Both the position numbers and the translations under genes were made by a program. A DNA stretch of 64,000 nt from Antedon bifida (taxonomy: Eukaryota > Echinodermata > Crinoidea > Comatulida > Antedonidae), in NCBI GenBank assembly GCA_963402885.1, contig OY727103.1:3634501-3698500 (forward strand), written 5' to 3'. The first letter of the stretch is position 1, and the number at the start of each line of letters is the position of its first letter. Positions 62,039 to 64,000 of the stretch are shown piece by piece. The notes below the pieces were generated by a model that did not search any database, was not told where the DNA came from, and saw nothing but the letters and a program-made list of their open reading frames with translations.

Positions 62039-63817
62039 CTATATTATGATAAACATATCACAACTATTTTGTCCAAATGTATACTGCGCATGCTCTCCCT
62101 CACTCCATAGGACGTCACATGTCAGTGTGGTTTTCGATGCACTCCGAACCTGAAACACAGTGCAATGTTCGATTGAAATGCAAAGACGAAAGCAATCAAC
62201 CCGACTACGAACAGTCGTCGAACTTCTCAGTGTCAGGTCAGCTAATTCACTTTCATTCAAGCAGGCTGGGCTACCGTTGCGTCCATAGACTCGTTTCGAT
62301 GTACGCATATGCCTCTCTGAATACAATGTAAATTAATCATTAAAATATGACCTAAAAACGTAGGCCTATTATGACTAATGCTTGGTTCCCACTAGAGACG
62401 CAACACAAGGACGTAACGCAACGTAAGTGAATTGGCCAATCACAAGCGATAAATTATTCGAACTGTTGCTTGTCATTGGTCAATACGCTTGCGTTGCGTT
62501 TACGTCCTTGCGTTACGTCCTAGTGTATCAAGACATTGATCTTCCCACTAGAGACGCAACGCAAGGACATAAGCGTAACGTAAGTGATGGATAAAGCTTG
62601 ATTCCCACTAGAGACGCAACGCAAGGACATAAGCGTAACGTAAGTGTTTTGGATGTATTACCGTCGCTTTTTGTCATTTGTCAACTCGCTTGTGTTGCGA
62701 CTGCAAATTCCGCTTTAATTTAATAGTGTTTAAAAATGTGTGTATAACACTCAAATGCACAGCACATTGATGCCAAAATCCTGTGTTGTTAATTTTCAAT
62801 CATGTTGAGATAAGTTTCTAATTTGTTTCTCTACGTTTAAAAAAGGACGGATTTCTTGTTTGAAATGTTCCGAATAAGAAAGCTAGGTCCCATTTAGACC
62901 CAACGCAGTTACGTAAGTCACAACGCAATGACGTAAGCCGCAACGCAGTGACGTAATCGGCAACACATGGACGTAGGCCGCAACGCAATGACGTAAGCCG
63001 CAACGCAATGATGTAAGCCGCAAGGACTACTTTAGTCGCAAAGCAATGACGTACGGTACCGTAAGCCGCAACATAATGACGTAAGGCACAACGCAAGCGA
63101 ATTGACCAATCAAGATAGTTCTAAACAATCAAACTAATTTCAAACTCGTAGAGACGTAAACAGTATTTCTGTATGTATACCTTTCTCACAAATATAGCTG
63201 TTAAATCGAGCCAAGCAGTTACGATCCAACCATACTGTTCCATACGATCCAATTACGCTGACGCAATCTCCAGAGTACGTATACGGTACACTCACGCCCC
63301 CATCCCAGTCGTTTGGCTCGCCGGGGTGCCACGCTGTGAAGAATTAATAAGATCAAGCTAAAAAAAAAACATTTCATTAATTGATATAACGTGACCTCTG
63401 ACCTAACACTTGCCTTAGGTAGGCAATTTACAAAATACAAAAATAAATAGCTTATGCGCATGTGTAGACACACTTCTTCTTCCCTGAATGAGACGCGCTG
63501 CTCCAACTTTATTAACATTATTTTTCAAACATGAGTATAAATTAAATAATATACCGTACGAGTAAAATTTATATCCTCTGCTCCAGATGTCCACTGCCAA
63601 ACACCTTCAACGTCTACGTCGTTTAACCCAATCCAGGCGTCACAAGTACCGTCGCACATTTCGAATATTAACGTATGTTTTTCTTCTGTATTTACAGTCG
63701 CTAAACTTGCCAGGTTGTCTTTGCAAGCTTCACGAGAATCAAACCAGTTGAGAGTGTTCTCAAATAATCTGTAGCAGGTTCGGCCAAGAGATGGCCACAA
63801 ATCCGGACAAACAGCAC
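62039..63817 (-). CDS. C-type lectin with PAN/apple-like domain (B), 5' partial
   Basis: Exons 63560-63817, 63181-63333 and 62039-62316 join in phase 1 just as in lectin A, with the same exon lengths give or take 15 bases. The signal-peptide exon is not found in 63818-64000 and should lie beyond the window. The lectin domain has CPDLWPSLGRTCYRLFE, SREAC, WIGLNDVDVEGVWQW, then PWHPGEPNDW, a standard EPN mannose-type motif, and WLDRNC, YICEK. So this copy keeps the calcium/sugar motif that lectin A has changed. The last exon (SPACL, DCFRLC, CTVF, LTCDVL, CDMF) matches the PAN-like domain of lectin A closely. The last codons end DMFIII. Confidence 0.87.
62380..62700. mobile_element. CG-3 foldback elements in lectin B intron
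   Basis: A full foldback copy (62380-62533; AGAGACGCAACACAAGGACG and CGTCCTTGCGTTACGTCC arms) is followed by two further partial copies with identical AGAGACGCAACGCAAGGACA starts. Confidence 0.75.
62885..63105. repeat. ~20 bp tandem array derived from CG-3
   Basis: CGCAACGCAATGACGTAAGC and close variants repeat about nine times, all in one direction. Confidence 0.85.
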
Positions 63818-64000
63818 CTGTGATATGATAAAACACTTCTAAAAATCTGGTTATAAGTTTTAAATAAATATTCGAAATTCGTAAATGTCATCTTTTTAAA
63901 TTAGGCCTAAAGAGCTATTGCATAATAATTGATCATGTAATATTTCAATGAAATGACCCAACGATTTAAGGAGGAATGGTTGAAAAATATTGAGAACATA

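Noticed and set aside
62818-63096. Open frame with ALRLTSLRC repeats
   Set aside because: By-product of the CG-3-derived 20 bp array in a lectin intron.

Overview
The window reads as animal DNA: AT-rich, with long intergenic stretches, intron-split genes showing consistent GT-AG phases, several miniature transposon families and spliceosomal U6 RNA genes. Gene content (NAPE-PLD, BCAP31, SHQ1, PNPLA8, a Rab29/32-type GTPase, C-type lectins, orphan rhodopsin-like GPCRs, a DUF6729 protein) and the scattered GGCCTAGG-type simple sequence suggest an invertebrate deuterostome, most likely an echinoderm. The species is inferred, not proven.

Layout. 1-3764 (+): the 3' part of a DUF6729 gene with a frame break near its end. 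4195-9960: a tandem array of ~1.76 kb units, each with a U6 snRNA gene (minus strand) and a decayed U6 twin. 10900-11740: a ~145 bp tandem repeat whose units look like core promoters (GC box, TATA, initiator). 11960-12852: a promoter-like region and an orphan 5' exon. 19602-23151 (+): NAPE-PLD with an acidic repeat tail. 23950-27900: three transposon or minisatellite assemblies. 29419-32363 (-): a death-domain gene carrying three RHIM-like amyloid-type motifs, each on its own exon; this is the most interesting gene here. 34566-37709 (-): Rab29/32-like GTPase, with a noncoding first exon near 38261 and three CACGTG boxes just upstream of it. 39959-43258 (-): BCAP31. 44129-47996 (-): SHQ1. 49556-53841 (+): PNPLA8 (iPLA2-gamma), head to head with SHQ1. 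55006-55931 and 57563-58516 (+): a broken and an intact GPCR paralog. 59020-60788 and 62039-63817 (-): two tandem paralogs encoding C-type lectin plus a PAN/apple-like domain, the second running off the window.

The genes are mostly unrelated housekeeping and receptor genes and do not form one pathway. Possible shared themes are membrane and lipid biology (NAPE-PLD, PNPLA8, BCAP31, the Rab) and innate recognition or cell-death signalling (the RHIM-like/death-domain gene and the secreted lectins). All exon structures were worked out by hand from splice signals, reading phase and family resemblance; no database search was run.
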